Origin: Carboxylicivirga caseinilyticus
Lineage (GTDB): Bacteria > Bacteroidota > Bacteroidia > Bacteroidales > Marinilabiliaceae
NCBI GenBank assembly: GCA_025499705.1
Contig: JAFMVE010000050.1
Coordinates: 1 to 40,781, forward strand
Length of the DNA stretch: 40,781 nucleotides
Direction of reading: 5' to 3'
A program made the position numbers and the translations under genes. How positions within the stretch are numbered: the first letter of the stretch is position 1; every line of letters starts with the position of its first letter. Shown one piece after another: positions 1 through 8,339 of this stretch. The notes beneath the pieces are model-generated. The model had not been told where the DNA came from. It saw nothing but the letters and a program-made list of their open reading frames with translations, and searched no databases.

Positions 1-331
1 CAAAAGTGCCTGTTTTCGGGGTTTTGTTACACTTTTAAGATAGTGATAATTACTTAATTATCAAAGAAATAAATCAACTTCTGAATATCCCTAAATAGAA
101 TAATTGGACTTGATTAACTATCTAAAAACACCAGCCCACAACACGCTGGCATTAAGCATGGCTGGTTTTGCTCGTCCTGACACCTTTATGCAGCAAACGT
201 AATAGTTAATTTTTAGTCGTCCTAAAATAGGCTACACAACATACATTACAACGATTATAAATAAACCCCTGACAGTAACACCATCAGGGGTTTGTTTCTT
301 TTTCTTATCACTAATATTATTGACAGGCGTT
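1..331. other. Intergenic stretch with possible decayed coding fragment
   Basis: No intact gene is visible in these 331 bases. A short plus-strand open stretch from about 104 to 202 has no start codon, reads like the tail of a protein (ending ARPDTFMQQT) and stops at 200-202; stops in the same frame lie just upstream at 92 and 101. The motif TCGTCCT occurs twice, near 172 and 217. This could be the decayed end of a mobile element, but I cannot name a family. A clear hairpin terminator follows at 263-300. Confidence 0.3.
263..300 (+). terminator. Rho-independent terminator
   Basis: Perfect 10-bp inverted repeat AAACCCCTGA (263-272) and TCAGGGGTTT (284-293) with an 11-nt loop, followed on the plus strand by a T-rich tract. 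It would end a transcript coming from left of the window. It also lies just downstream of the minus-strand gene ending at 332, but the T-tract on that side is poor. Confidence 0.8.
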
Positions 332-889
332 TCAACTATACTTTTTAATCAGTATATGAATACTTTTTCTGGTTCTGATTCGCTTAATCTCATCCACAAA
401 CCACGCCTGTGCTTTAAGCTGGCATTCGCTCATAATGGCAAATAATTCCTGAACCTTTTCAATTTCATCTTCACAATCAAATTGTGGTGTTGAATAATCT
501 GATACAATTTTATGTCCCAAATCATTTCTAAGGTCTCCTAAATGCCTGGCTGCGTTAACCAATTCTGATTTACATTCAAATTCAATTGAGTTTTCAATTA
601 GTTTTAAGCTTTCTGAAAAACCCACCCTTGTTTCCATCTTCTTTGAAAACCTGATCGGATAAAGAGACCCTCTTATTATTAAATCGCAATACCTAACCAC
701 AAAAGCCAGGATCTCTTCTGTTATCTGGTAATAGATAAATAAAGAGGTAATTCTGGCTTCTATGCTATTACTTTTATTTAACGTATCACTTGCTACCTTT
801 TCCAATTCACTAATTCCGCGCATATAGTTTTCAAACATATATACATCCGGATGAAGTAATTCCTCTATTAACTCTTTTTCATAAAACAT
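332..889 (-). CDS. Hypothetical protein with HEPN-type RNDLGH motif
   Basis: 185-residue soluble protein with no signal peptide or membrane segment, predominantly helical by composition. Residues 121-126 read RNDLGH, which matches the R-N-x3-H form of the Rx4-6H signature of HEPN nucleotide-binding/RNase domains, and the helical character fits the four-helix HEPN fold. Family knowledge: HEPN proteins act as toxins, as RNases in defence systems, or as housekeeping helical modules. No MNT nucleotidyltransferase antitoxin or other partner lies beside it, so it appears to stand alone between a terminator (263-300) and the next gene's terminator (992-1022). The motif is seen directly; the HEPN assignment is inference and RNase activity is unproven. 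It could instead be an uncharacterised DUF with a chance match. Confidence 0.6.
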   Translation of the reverse strand: MFYEKELIEELLHPDVYMFENYMRGISELEKVASDTLNKSNSIEARITSLFIYYQITEEILAFVVRYCDLIIRGSLYPIRFSKKMETRVGFSESLKLIENSIEFECKSELVNAARHLGDLRNDLGHKIVSDYSTPQFDCEDEIEKVQELFAIMSECQLKAQAWFVDEIKRIRTRKSIHILIKKYS

Positions 890-991
890 ATAAAAAATAT
901 TAAAGGTGAAACACTCATATAAATTAAGAAATTTCAGGGGTTAAGCAAAATTATTCTAGGCTAAATATAATCAGTGATGCAATAAATAGAA

Positions 992-1022
992 GAAAGGCCA
1001 TCCGTTGATCAGATGGCCTTTC
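992..1022 (-). terminator. Rho-independent terminator of the TonB receptor gene
   Basis: Perfect 11-bp inverted repeat GAAAGGCCATC (992-1002) and GATGGCCTTTC (1012-1022), 20 bases beyond the stop of the minus-strand receptor gene ending at 1043. Read on the minus strand it is followed by a T-rich tract. Confidence 0.85.
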
Positions 1023-1042
1023 ACAATCATATTTAAACGGAA

Positions 1043-3346
1043 TTAAAAGGTCAGATTGCAACCCACCAAATAGCTAATACCTGTTTGGTCGGTAAATAAA
1101 AATTCCTGCGACTTACTATTGGTTATATTCCTAACATTCAAATAAGTATTTAACCAACCGTTCACCTGGTATGAAGCCTTCATGTTACAAGTAAATTTAG
1201 GATCAATTTGAACCCATTTAAAATCCTGTCCTATTGAGTAGAACGTTTTTTGTTTTGAATAGGCATAAAATGAGGTATTTAAATTCCATTTCGTACCTGG
1301 TTTATAATTGATGTATCCACCACCATAAAATTTAGGAGTATACTGGTGATCGAATGTTAGATATGCCGGAGTTGCATTTAAATCAAGCCCATTAGCACTG
1401 TTACCGGTAATTCCTTCATAAAAAGAAGTTTCGGTTACTTCATAATTCTCAAGCTGAGTATGCTGATATGTAGCAAACAAAGACGCATTTAACTTTTCGT
1501 TGTGCACATATTTTAATCCAGCTGTCAAACCTAATTGATTTGCCTTCAAATCAATATTCTGCACACTTTCAGTTATCACCGTGTTCGTTGACTCCGGATC
1601 GTTAACCAAGCCCATATCTTTAGTCATCTGAGAAAAGTTGCTTGATTGATTATAAAACAACGACATATCAGCCTGTAGTTTTCTTCCTATTTTTTTGCGC
1701 ATCCCCAATTCAAGCATTGTCATCTCCATGGGCATCAAATCTTTATTACCCAACTTATACATCGTCATTCCTCCTGCCTGTTGAGTTTCATCTCCCATAC
1801 CTGCCACATTAATGGTTTTATCCATATAGGTATTTAAAACAAAAGGCCCTGTATTTGCTCTGGATGCAACGGCCCTGAATATAGTTGATTCATTGGCTTT
1901 GTATGAAGTTGAAAACTGATAAGATGTATAATCATCGTCTGTAGCTGTAAAATACCCCTGAACCAATGCTCCGGTTAACCTCAATTTTCCCCAGGCTGTA
2001 TAATCCAATCGAAGGCTTCCCTGCACTGTTCCCAGATCCACAGATCCATTTAATAACCCCTCATTTGCATCGGCATCTACATAAGCCTCATCAGAATAAA
2101 TGGCATAGTCGGCTTCAATACCCGGACGAATGTTCAAATTCTTTAGTTTGAAATTATAGCCCATTTTACCATTTAATTCAGTATAGTCATATTCATAACC
2201 AGCCATTCCCTTAATCGCATTTAAACGACCTGTTATTGCTGAAAAATCCGCTTCGAACTTGCCAGATGTAATGTTTAAGTTGTTGCTGAAAGAATTGGAT
2301 TCACGCGTTGATAATACCGATCCAATATCCATATAAGAGGTTTGTGACGAAGACTGCTGATAGGAACCCATGTAATTTAAGCGGGTTTTATCAGAGAATT
2401 GATAATCAACACCCAGATTAATGGCACCTTTGTTTACCCCTTGCCAGTAATCCTCATTTAAACCAGTGGCTGAAAACATATCATTCATTCCTGCATTAAT
2501 TCCTCCAATCTCACTTCCGGATACATAGGTATCATTATAAGGAATATAATAGCTATCCTGAAAACGGTCTGCTTGCTGGTAATTTGCTGAAAGATTCAAA
2601 CCAAGTTTTCCTTTTGAGTACGATACATTACCATATCCAATAGCCGAATTATGACTACCCCCCTGTACATCGGCACGGGCATGAAATCCTTCTTCGGTTG
2701 ATTTTTTTGTGATTAAATGAATAACACCTGAAACAGCATTCGGTCCATAAAGGGCCGTTGCGGGTCCGTAGATAATCTCAATCTTTTCCAAATCCTGAAT
2801 GGTTACCGGTAGATTTTCCCAGAATGTTGCACCTAAAAATTTGTTATAAACCGGACGGTTATCAATCATTACCAATGTTGTTGAGTTTACCGAATTGGAA
2901 ACATCTGATCCGGGAGGAAGGAAATCGTTTCCACGGATATGGACGTCGTAATTTCCGTTAGTTTTCTCACGAACAATGATACCTGGAGCTAATCTAAGTG
3001 CTTCCGGTATATTTCGGGCTCCTGAGTTTTCTAATTCTGCAGAACTGATTACAGTGGTTGCAAGAGTTGCCTCAAATAAATCTTCTTCTTTTTTAGATGC
3101 TGTCGACTGAGATGGATTCAAAATCAATTGGTACAATTCATCAATGGATGAAACCTTAAATCGCTTAACCAGCTCAATCAAATCTTCAAACGGAATCTGA
3201 AGCAGGTCATCCTGAGTCAATTTTCTCATTTCATCAAGCGACATTTCGCTGTAATGAATTATTTTTTCTGTATCCTGCGCCAATACTGTTACCTTACCTA
3301 CAGTTACCAACGCTACTAATATCAATATATATTTTACCTTATTCAT
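1043..3346 (-). CDS. TonB-dependent outer-membrane receptor
   Basis: 767 residues. An N-terminal signal peptide (about 1-23, ending VLAQ) is followed by a roughly 70-residue acidic, helical-looking segment rich in Leu and Glu, then the plug domain (about 90-220, with ATTVISSAELENSGARNIPE, LRLAPGI, VHIRGNDF, then EKIEIIYGPATALYGPNAVSGVI). The rest is beta-barrel, ending in a typical terminal strand LVGCNLTF with C-terminal Phe. There is no carboxypeptidase-like regulatory domain. It lies 31 bases after the YfiR-like gene, so the two are probably co-transcribed. Substrate unknown; the barrel resembles the broad FepA/BtuB-like class only in general layout. The helical segment before the plug is unusual and could contact the YfiR-like partner (inference). 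Confidence 0.92.
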   Translation of the reverse strand: MNKVKYILILVALVTVGKVTVLAQDTEKIIHYSEMSLDEMRKLTQDDLLQIPFEDLIELVKRFKVSSIDELYQLILNPSQSTASKKEEDLFEATLATTVISSAELENSGARNIPEALRLAPGIIVREKTNGNYDVHIRGNDFLPPGSDVSNSVNSTTLVMIDNRPVYNKFLGATFWENLPVTIQDLEKIEIIYGPATALYGPNAVSGVIHLITKKSTEEGFHARADVQGGSHNSAIGYGNVSYSKGKLGLNLSANYQQADRFQDSYYIPYNDTYVSGSEIGGINAGMNDMFSATGLNEDYWQGVNKGAINLGVDYQFSDKTRLNYMGSYQQSSSQTSYMDIGSVLSTRESNSFSNNLNITSGKFEADFSAITGRLNAIKGMAGYEYDYTELNGKMGYNFKLKNLNIRPGIEADYAIYSDEAYVDADANEGLLNGSVDLGTVQGSLRLDYTAWGKLRLTGALVQGYFTATDDDYTSYQFSTSYKANESTIFRAVASRANTGPFVLNTYMDKTINVAGMGDETQQAGGMTMYKLGNKDLMPMEMTMLELGMRKKIGRKLQADMSLFYNQSSNFSQMTKDMGLVNDPESTNTVITESVQNIDLKANQLGLTAGLKYVHNEKLNASLFATYQHTQLENYEVTETSFYEGITGNSANGLDLNATPAYLTFDHQYTPKFYGGGYINYKPGTKWNLNTSFYAYSKQKTFYSIGQDFKWVQIDPKFTCNMKASYQVNGWLNTYLNVRNITNSKSQEFLFTDQTGISYLVGCNLTF

Positions 3347-3377
3347 AATGATTGAAACTAAAAAATGATGATGCGAA

Positions 3378-3878
3378 TTACTCTCTTACAATACCCAGGT
3401 TAAGAAGTGAACCAGATAGTTGTAGCTGATGTGATTTGATTACGGTTGGAAATATCTCAAATTCAATTTTACTGCTATTATCAATAAAATTGATTCCACC
3501 TCCGGTTAATCCGTTTTTATCTGTGATTACCAGTGTAGGTCGTTTTGCCACAGATTTATCCACCTCATTTAGTTTTGTACTTGACGAACGATCGAGATAC
3601 AAAATGTGATACATTTTATCAGATAGTTCATCCGGACTGACATGCACAACTTTTATCGTGTTACCGAATAATTGCTTCTTTCCAGCAATTGATTCCAGCT
3701 CCTTATGCATTTCTTTATTTCCAATAACCCCAATAACAAATTCACCCGACAAATTAGGCCATTCAATTCGTTGAGCAATGTTATACATGAACAGCGCCTG
3801 AAACTTGTAATTTTGCGCCCTAACAACTCCCAACAAGCAGAGCAGCACAATAATTGTTAAAAGTTTTTTCATAGACAT
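3378..3878 (-). CDS. YfiR/DUF4154 family periplasmic protein
   Basis: 166 residues with a signal peptide (about 1-21, LLGVVRAQ). The mature part begins YKFQALFMYNIAQRIEWP and later has VIGNKEMHKEL, HILYLDRSSS, LVITDKNGLTGGGINFID and a C-terminal SLLNLGIVRE, the layout of the YfiR/DUF4154 family. In Pseudomonas, YfiR is a periplasmic repressor of the diguanylate cyclase YfiN. Here neither YfiN nor YfiB is nearby; the direct partner is the TonB receptor 31 bases downstream. The role is therefore likely receptor-linked rather than the classical c-di-GMP switch (inference). The start could be Met1 or Met3; both give the same signal peptide. Confidence 0.85.
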   Translation of the reverse strand: MSMKKLLTIIVLLCLLGVVRAQNYKFQALFMYNIAQRIEWPNLSGEFVIGVIGNKEMHKELESIAGKKQLFGNTIKVVHVSPDELSDKMYHILYLDRSSSTKLNEVDKSVAKRPTLVITDKNGLTGGGINFIDNSSKIEFEIFPTVIKSHQLQLSGSLLNLGIVRE

Positions 3879-4214
3879 AATTTTATTCCCCTTTTAATTT
3901 CGTTGGATATGACCAACCTGTTTTAATGGGTACAAAACTGTCTACAATGGTTTTCTTCCAGAAAAGAATTCAATCAACAGCAATAACTTCTCTACCTTAT
4001 GGTTGGTAGATTTATCACTTACGTTCGTTTAAAACTCTTATCCTTTTGTTGATTTCTAAGCGAAAAGGGAAACATTTATATAACGTCTATTGTATAAATG
4101 ATCCGTTTTTTATTTTTGATGCAAATATGACAATAGTATGTGGAAATGATTGGACGTACAATTAAGCAACTAACCTCTGTAAATTAATCGAACATACGAT
4201 AAGCTTGCTGAAAA
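3879..4214. other. Intergenic region upstream of the YfiR/receptor operon
   Basis: 336 bases without a gene, between the start of the YfiR-like gene and the end of ywbE, both on the minus strand. It must hold the promoter of the YfiR/receptor pair, but I see no element on the minus strand that matches TAnnTTTG well. No strong hairpin, repeat or RNA gene is apparent. Confidence 0.5.
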
Positions 4215-4418
4215 TTACTCTTCAATAATCTCTTTTACCCTTCCAACCTGACCATCTTCGAGTCTTACTTTTATTCCATGAGGATGAAACGAACTTTTAG
4301 TAAGTATATCTTTCACCACTCCATAAGTCAGATCCCCACTTCGCTGGTCTTGTTTCAATACAATGGCTACTTCAATACCAGCCTTAATATTTTTTCTTTC
4401 TTTTCCGCTTTGCATCAT
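4215..4418 (-). CDS. ywbE: YwbE family protein (DUF2196)
   Basis: 67 residues, basic at the N-terminus, with the YwbE signature stretches NIKAGIEVAIVLKQDQRSG, TYGVVKDILTKSSFHPHGIK and VRLEDGQVGRVKEI covering nearly the whole protein. The length is normal for the family. The function is not established; the short beta-rich fold resembles a KOW/SH3-like module. The start codon overlaps the stop of the preceding YkgJ-type gene by one base (TAATG), so the two are translationally coupled. Two adjacent Met codons are possible starts; the first fits the overlap. Confidence 0.9.
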   Translation of the reverse strand: MMQSGKERKNIKAGIEVAIVLKQDQRSGDLTYGVVKDILTKSSFHPHGIKVRLEDGQVGRVKEIIEE

Positions 4419-4939
4419 TAACCCATTATATTTTTTAAAGGAATCAGATCTTTCTCCGAATAATTTAAGCCTGGATTGGCTTCTAGATATGCTTTATTCA
4501 AGACAAATAACTTACTGTTATAGGTATCTTGCTCAAAAATATTTTCATCATCAAAATAGTCATCCTCAACATTGGTAAAATTCAAATGACAAAAAGATAA
4601 TTCCCATTCATCTCCCGCTTCATTCATATTAACCAGTGGAAAACCATGTGTACGACAAATTATGGGGCGTGCATTATAAATGGTACAGGCATGATTCTTA
4701 AGGTAGGCACAAGCTCCTTCATCATTTTTTTGTCTATCTGCCTTTAATATTTCAGGATATTCTTTTTCAATCTGTTTTTTGATTGCATCAAATTCAACAG
4801 GAAAAACATCAAAATCCAGACAGCATAAATCACAACCTTTCTTGCATGCCATATGGTTTTGATGTTCATCCCAAAGATAATCTACATAACTATCTATTTC
4901 ATTGCGCAAGGCATAATAGCTATCTAATTGCTCGCTCAT
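4418..4939 (-). CDS. YkgJ family cysteine-cluster protein
   Basis: 173 residues, cytosolic. Cysteines C32, C36, C39, C40 (CKKGCDLCC), C77, C85 and C95 (RPIICRTHGFPL) form the pattern of the YkgJ/UPF0153 family, annotated as an Fe-S or zinc cluster-binding domain. The metal and reaction are not known from sequence. The arrangement CxYLxxxxCTIYxxRPxxCRxHG is diagnostic. It precedes ywbE with a one-base overlap. A promoter-like -7 box sits just upstream at 4957-4964 on the minus strand, so the pair can be expressed apart from the glycosyltransferase gene that ends at 4994. Confidence 0.9.
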   Translation of the reverse strand: MSEQLDSYYALRNEIDSYVDYLWDEHQNHMACKKGCDLCCLDFDVFPVEFDAIKKQIEKEYPEILKADRQKNDEGACAYLKNHACTIYNARPIICRTHGFPLVNMNEAGDEWELSFCHLNFTNVEDDYFDDENIFEQDTYNSKLFVLNKAYLEANPGLNYSEKDLIPLKNIMG

Positions 4940-4956
4940 CCCTCTATCTTTTTTTG

Positions 4957-4964
4957 CAAAGATA
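4957..4964 (-). promoter_or_regulatory. Possible -7 promoter element (TATCTTTG)
   Basis: Read on the minus strand this is TATCTTTG, an exact match to the Bacteroidota -7 consensus TAnnTTTG, 18 bases before the ATG at 4939. No clear -33 TTTG is visible at the expected distance, so the call rests on the -7 box alone. Confidence 0.4.
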
Positions 4965-4993
4965 AGGGCAATCCGGGAAAGTAAAAAAGAATA

Positions 4994-5737
4994 CTAGAAG
5001 CGCTTATGTTTTATTACATAACTAAAAAATCGAAATGCGATAGGTATATGGTGCATAATAGTAGAACCTAAACCAAAGTAGCGATGCATAATAACGAAGC
5101 GTTCTTTTAAACCTGGAATAATGTTTTGTTTGGTTATTCCTCCGTCGAGAAAGCGCGAAAGTACCCTATTACTGTTTACCACTTTTTGTGCCTTTTTGAG
5201 CGCAAGCAAACACCATTCAAAATCCGCAGAAAAACGATATTTAGTATTATACTTTTCGGCAATCTTTGCAGACACAATGATAGACTGATGACTAACAAGC
5301 ATGCCATTTTTAAAATCATTCCAGCTAAGGGTTGCCGGCGGTTGCAACCGTCGTTCTCCAATAACTTTTCCTTCTGCGTCTATCATTACAGTATCGCCAT
5401 AGTACACGTCGGCCCATGCATCATTTATAAATAAATTGGATAACGTTTCAGAATCATAAATCTCATCACCCGAATTGATAAACCAAAGGTAATCGCCTGT
5501 AGCCATTTCAACACCTTTGTTCATGGCATCATACAGACCATCATCCGGTTCACTGATCCACCTGGCAATACATTCTTCGTTAGCTTTTATAATATCAACT
5601 GTACTATCGGCAGAACCTCCGTCAACAACAATATATTCAATATCGCTATAGCTTTGACAAGCTATACTGTCAATGGTCTTCTGAAGGGTTTCTTCTCCGT
5701 TATAAACGATCGTAATAATGCTAACTAAAGGATTCAA
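4994..5737 (-). CDS. Family 2 glycosyltransferase (WfgS-like)
   Basis: 247 residues, no signal peptide. The GT-A fold start is clear: VSIITIVYNGEETLQKTIDS (5-24), then YIVVDGGSADSTVDII (35-50), WISEPDDGLYDAMNKG (60-75) and GDYLWFINSGDEIY (81-94), where D91 sits at the DxD-type metal site. The DGGS and EPDDGLYDAMNKG blocks are typical of the WfgS/WcaE-like subgroup that transfers sugars in exopolysaccharide or O-antigen synthesis. The donor and acceptor cannot be told. It starts 19 bases after the other glycosyltransferase gene and is probably transcribed with it. No polymerase, flippase or sugar-nucleotide genes surround it. Confidence 0.9.
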   Translation of the reverse strand: MNPLVSIITIVYNGEETLQKTIDSIACQSYSDIEYIVVDGGSADSTVDIIKANEECIARWISEPDDGLYDAMNKGVEMATGDYLWFINSGDEIYDSETLSNLFINDAWADVYYGDTVMIDAEGKVIGERRLQPPATLSWNDFKNGMLVSHQSIIVSAKIAEKYNTKYRFSADFEWCLLALKKAQKVVNSNRVLSRFLDGGITKQNIIPGLKERFVIMHRYFGLGSTIMHHIPIAFRFFSYVIKHKRF

Positions 5738-5756
5738 AATAACTTATCTTAAGATG

Positions 5757-6638
5757 TCAATTCTTTCGTTTCAAAACATTAAAAAATTCTTTCAACAGAT
5801 CCTCTCTATACCTTGTTATCAATCGTGGATTTATAAAGATTTTTCCATTACCTTTTTGAATCATTTGCTGATGGAAGGCAACATGTTCACACAGCACCTG
5901 TACTTCCGCATCGTTATTATCCATGGCCATATAGCGACAACCCTTCACTGCATCAAACTTATAAATTGCCAAGCCATTAAAACCGGATGCCACCGGAATA
6001 AGCGGATGATTTTTTTTAAGGAAATTCCATTTGATGCGATTGGATTCGATAATCATTTCAGTTTGAGGTCGCTCATCACCTACTTCTCTTAAGGCATAAG
6101 TGTCATGAAAAACTCTTTTCATTCGCTTATACAAAAACTTTGTCCCGTTTGCCACCAATGCATCCCAGGAGTAATTTTGTGCAAATGAATGAATTATACC
6201 CTCCACATCAAAGTAATTAATATCCAGATCGATCACCATCATGTAATCAAACTGAACCTTCAACTGATCCAGATGATCGAGATACATATTTCTAAACCTC
6301 GACATTTTTTCAATTCTATGACGCGAATAAAATGGATTAACTCCATCCTGTGTTTTACGGGGGATTGTTATTTGTTGGGTATCCTCACCAATAACATGAA
6401 CATCATCAGACTGGTTTTTCCAATTAGCCAAAACTGTTTTGGTATCGTCCACACTATCATTTTCAACAACGATAACTGCCGATTTCAGGAAATTAGAGCG
6501 AAGCTTTTCGATAACAGGAATATTTATCTGTAATTGTCTTCCACAGTCTCTTACAATGGAACATATCACCAGAGAAGACTCATTCATCCTCTTTAAACCT
6601 AGTTGCCTTATTTGCTCTAAATCATTTGTGAAACCCAT
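5757..6638 (-). CDS. Putative glycosyltransferase, GT-A type
   Basis: 293 residues, no signal peptide. After a helical start comes SSLVICSIVRDCGRQLQINI (21-40), then AVIVVENDSVDDTKTVLANW and the block FDYMMVIDLDINYFDVEGI, whose DLD resembles the DxD metal-nucleotide site of GT-A enzymes. A later VASGFNGLAIYKFDAVKGC and HVAFHQQMIQKGNGKIFINP look like acceptor/catalytic regions as in MNN9/CMT1-like mannosyltransferases. I recognise the class, not the family; the sugar is unknown. It lies 33 bases after nadB and 19 bases before a GT2 gene. AAGGAG about 15 bases before the ATG is a loose ribosome-binding site. Confidence 0.7.
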   Translation of the reverse strand: MGFTNDLEQIRQLGLKRMNESSLVICSIVRDCGRQLQINIPVIEKLRSNFLKSAVIVVENDSVDDTKTVLANWKNQSDDVHVIGEDTQQITIPRKTQDGVNPFYSRHRIEKMSRFRNMYLDHLDQLKVQFDYMMVIDLDINYFDVEGIIHSFAQNYSWDALVANGTKFLYKRMKRVFHDTYALREVGDERPQTEMIIESNRIKWNFLKKNHPLIPVASGFNGLAIYKFDAVKGCRYMAMDNNDAEVQVLCEHVAFHQQMIQKGNGKIFINPRLITRYREDLLKEFFNVLKRKN

Positions 6639-6671
6639 ATTTATTTTGTGTATTCTCCTTAATTGAAAAGA

Positions 6672-8243
6672 TTAATCTTCCAATTTATCCGGATAATCAA
6701 TGGTATAATGTAATCCGCGACTTTCTTTTCTTTTCCTGGCCATCTTAATAATCAAATAACCCACATTGATCTTGTTTCGCAAGTGACAAATTTTTTCAGA
6801 AACTTTTGAATCCTGAAATAGGTTTTCTGTTTCGCGATACAAAACTTCCAACCTGTCATAAGCCCTGTTTAAGCGAATATTGGAACGAACAATACCCACA
6901 TATTTACTCATAATCTGCTGCACTTCCCTGTTGGATTGAGTGATCAGAATCATCTCCTCGGGATGAGAAGTACCTTCATCGTTCCAGTCGGGTATGCGCT
7001 GATTTATTTCAATATTTTTAATGGCTTCGGCAGCATCTTTGGCCGCAGCATCAGAAAAAACCAATGCTTCTACAAGCGAATTACTCGCTAAGCGATTGGC
7101 TCCATGCAAACCCGTGCTGGCACATTCTCCGGTAGCATACAAATGATTTACTGAACTGCGACCATTCAGGTCCACCTTGATTCCTCCACATAAATAATGT
7201 GCCGCCGGCACAACGGGTATCATATCCTTTGTAATATCAATACCCAAATTCATACATTTATTATAAATTGTTGGGAAATGAGCCTTTGTTTCTTCAGCCG
7301 GTTTATGGGTTACATCCAGATAAACATATTCGTCACCCGACATTTTCAATTCATTATCAATGGCCCTTGCCACAATATCCCTTGGCGCCAGACAGCCACG
7401 CTCATCATACTCTTCCATAAATTCCTCACCATTCAATCGACGAAGAATACCACCATAACCTCTCATTGCCTCGGTAATCAAGAAAGATGGTCGTTCGGAT
7501 AAATTATATAATGAAGTGGGATGAAACTGCACAAACTCCATGTTTTCAATAATCCCTTTTGCCCTGAAAACCATTGCAATGCCATCACCTGTTGCAATCA
7601 ACGGGTTAGTGGTTGTTTGATATACACTACCAATACCTCCGGTTGCCATCATGGTAGTTTTGGCCAGAATGGTTTCGATAGCTCCGGTTATTTTATTCAA
7701 AACATACGCACCATAACACTCAATGTCCCTCATCCACGGCTCAGTGACCTTGCCCATATGATGCTGGGTAATAATATCAACAGCAAAATGATATTCTAAG
7801 ATATCAATGGATTTATGAGAACGAACTTCTTCAATTAGTGCCCGTTGAATCTCAGCTCCTGTATTGTCTTTATGATGTAATATCCGATGTTCTGAGTGAC
7901 CACCTTCGCGGTGCAAGTCATACAAACCATCTTTGTTTTTATCAAAATCGGTTCCCCACTGAAGTAACTGTTTGATTTGCTCAGGAGCTTCGGCTACAAC
8001 TTTCCGAACGGCTTCAGTATTGCATAACCCATCCCCTGCAATCAAAGTATCACTAATATGTTTCTCAAAGGTATCAGGTTCATACATCACCGATGCAATT
8101 CCTCCCTGTGCATAAGCAGTATTGGTTTCTTTCAGTTCGGTTTTACTAACAACCGCAACTTTACCAAATTTGGCTACTTTCAGTGCATAACTTAAACCTG
8201 CAATCCCTGAACCAATAACCAAAAAGTCGTATTCCCTTTTCAT
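6672..8243 (-). CDS. nadB: L-aspartate oxidase
   Basis: 523 residues. Flavoenzyme that oxidises L-aspartate to iminoaspartate, the first step of de novo NAD synthesis, passing its product to quinolinate synthase NadA. FAD-binding Rossmann motif VIGSGIAGLSYALKVA (9-24), TAYAQGGIASV (42-52), the substrate/active region HREGGHSEHRILHH (111-124), RDIVARAI, HYLCGGIKVDLNGRSSV, and the C-terminal FAD motif YATGECASTGLHGANRLASN are all intact. Length is normal. No nadA or nadC lies in the window. Two glycosyltransferase genes follow on the same strand at 33 and 19 bases and may be read through. A -7 box and a small dyad precede the start. Confidence 0.97.
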   Translation of the reverse strand: MKREYDFLVIGSGIAGLSYALKVAKFGKVAVVSKTELKETNTAYAQGGIASVMYEPDTFEKHISDTLIAGDGLCNTEAVRKVVAEAPEQIKQLLQWGTDFDKNKDGLYDLHREGGHSEHRILHHKDNTGAEIQRALIEEVRSHKSIDILEYHFAVDIITQHHMGKVTEPWMRDIECYGAYVLNKITGAIETILAKTTMMATGGIGSVYQTTTNPLIATGDGIAMVFRAKGIIENMEFVQFHPTSLYNLSERPSFLITEAMRGYGGILRRLNGEEFMEEYDERGCLAPRDIVARAIDNELKMSGDEYVYLDVTHKPAEETKAHFPTIYNKCMNLGIDITKDMIPVVPAAHYLCGGIKVDLNGRSSVNHLYATGECASTGLHGANRLASNSLVEALVFSDAAAKDAAEAIKNIEINQRIPDWNDEGTSHPEEMILITQSNREVQQIMSKYVGIVRSNIRLNRAYDRLEVLYRETENLFQDSKVSEKICHLRNKINVGYLIIKMARKRKESRGLHYTIDYPDKLED

Positions 8244-8251
8244 TATTTCTT

Positions 8252-8274
8252 AGGTTTCAAACCTTACAAAGGTA
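8252..8274 (-). promoter_or_regulatory. Possible nadB promoter with dyad
   Basis: Read on the minus strand, 8274-8267 is TACCTTTG, an exact TAnnTTTG -7 match 24 bases before the nadB ATG. Between it and the start lies the 13-base dyad AGGTTT-C-AAACCT (8252-8264) around the expected transcription start. It could be an operator or chance; no -33 element is evident. Confidence 0.4.
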
Positions 8275-8339
8275 TAAAAAGATTATGCCTTATCGGATAT
8301 GATGTAAAAATGCTACAGAAAAATTTATCGGGCCAACAT

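Noticed and set aside
3378-3878. Complete YfiBNR c-di-GMP system
   Set aside because: No GGDEF protein (YfiN) or OmpA-like lipoprotein (YfiB) is encoded in the neighbourhood.
5757-8243. Polysaccharide biosynthesis cluster
   Set aside because: Only two glycosyltransferase genes occur, behind nadB, without polymerase, flippase or sugar-nucleotide genes.
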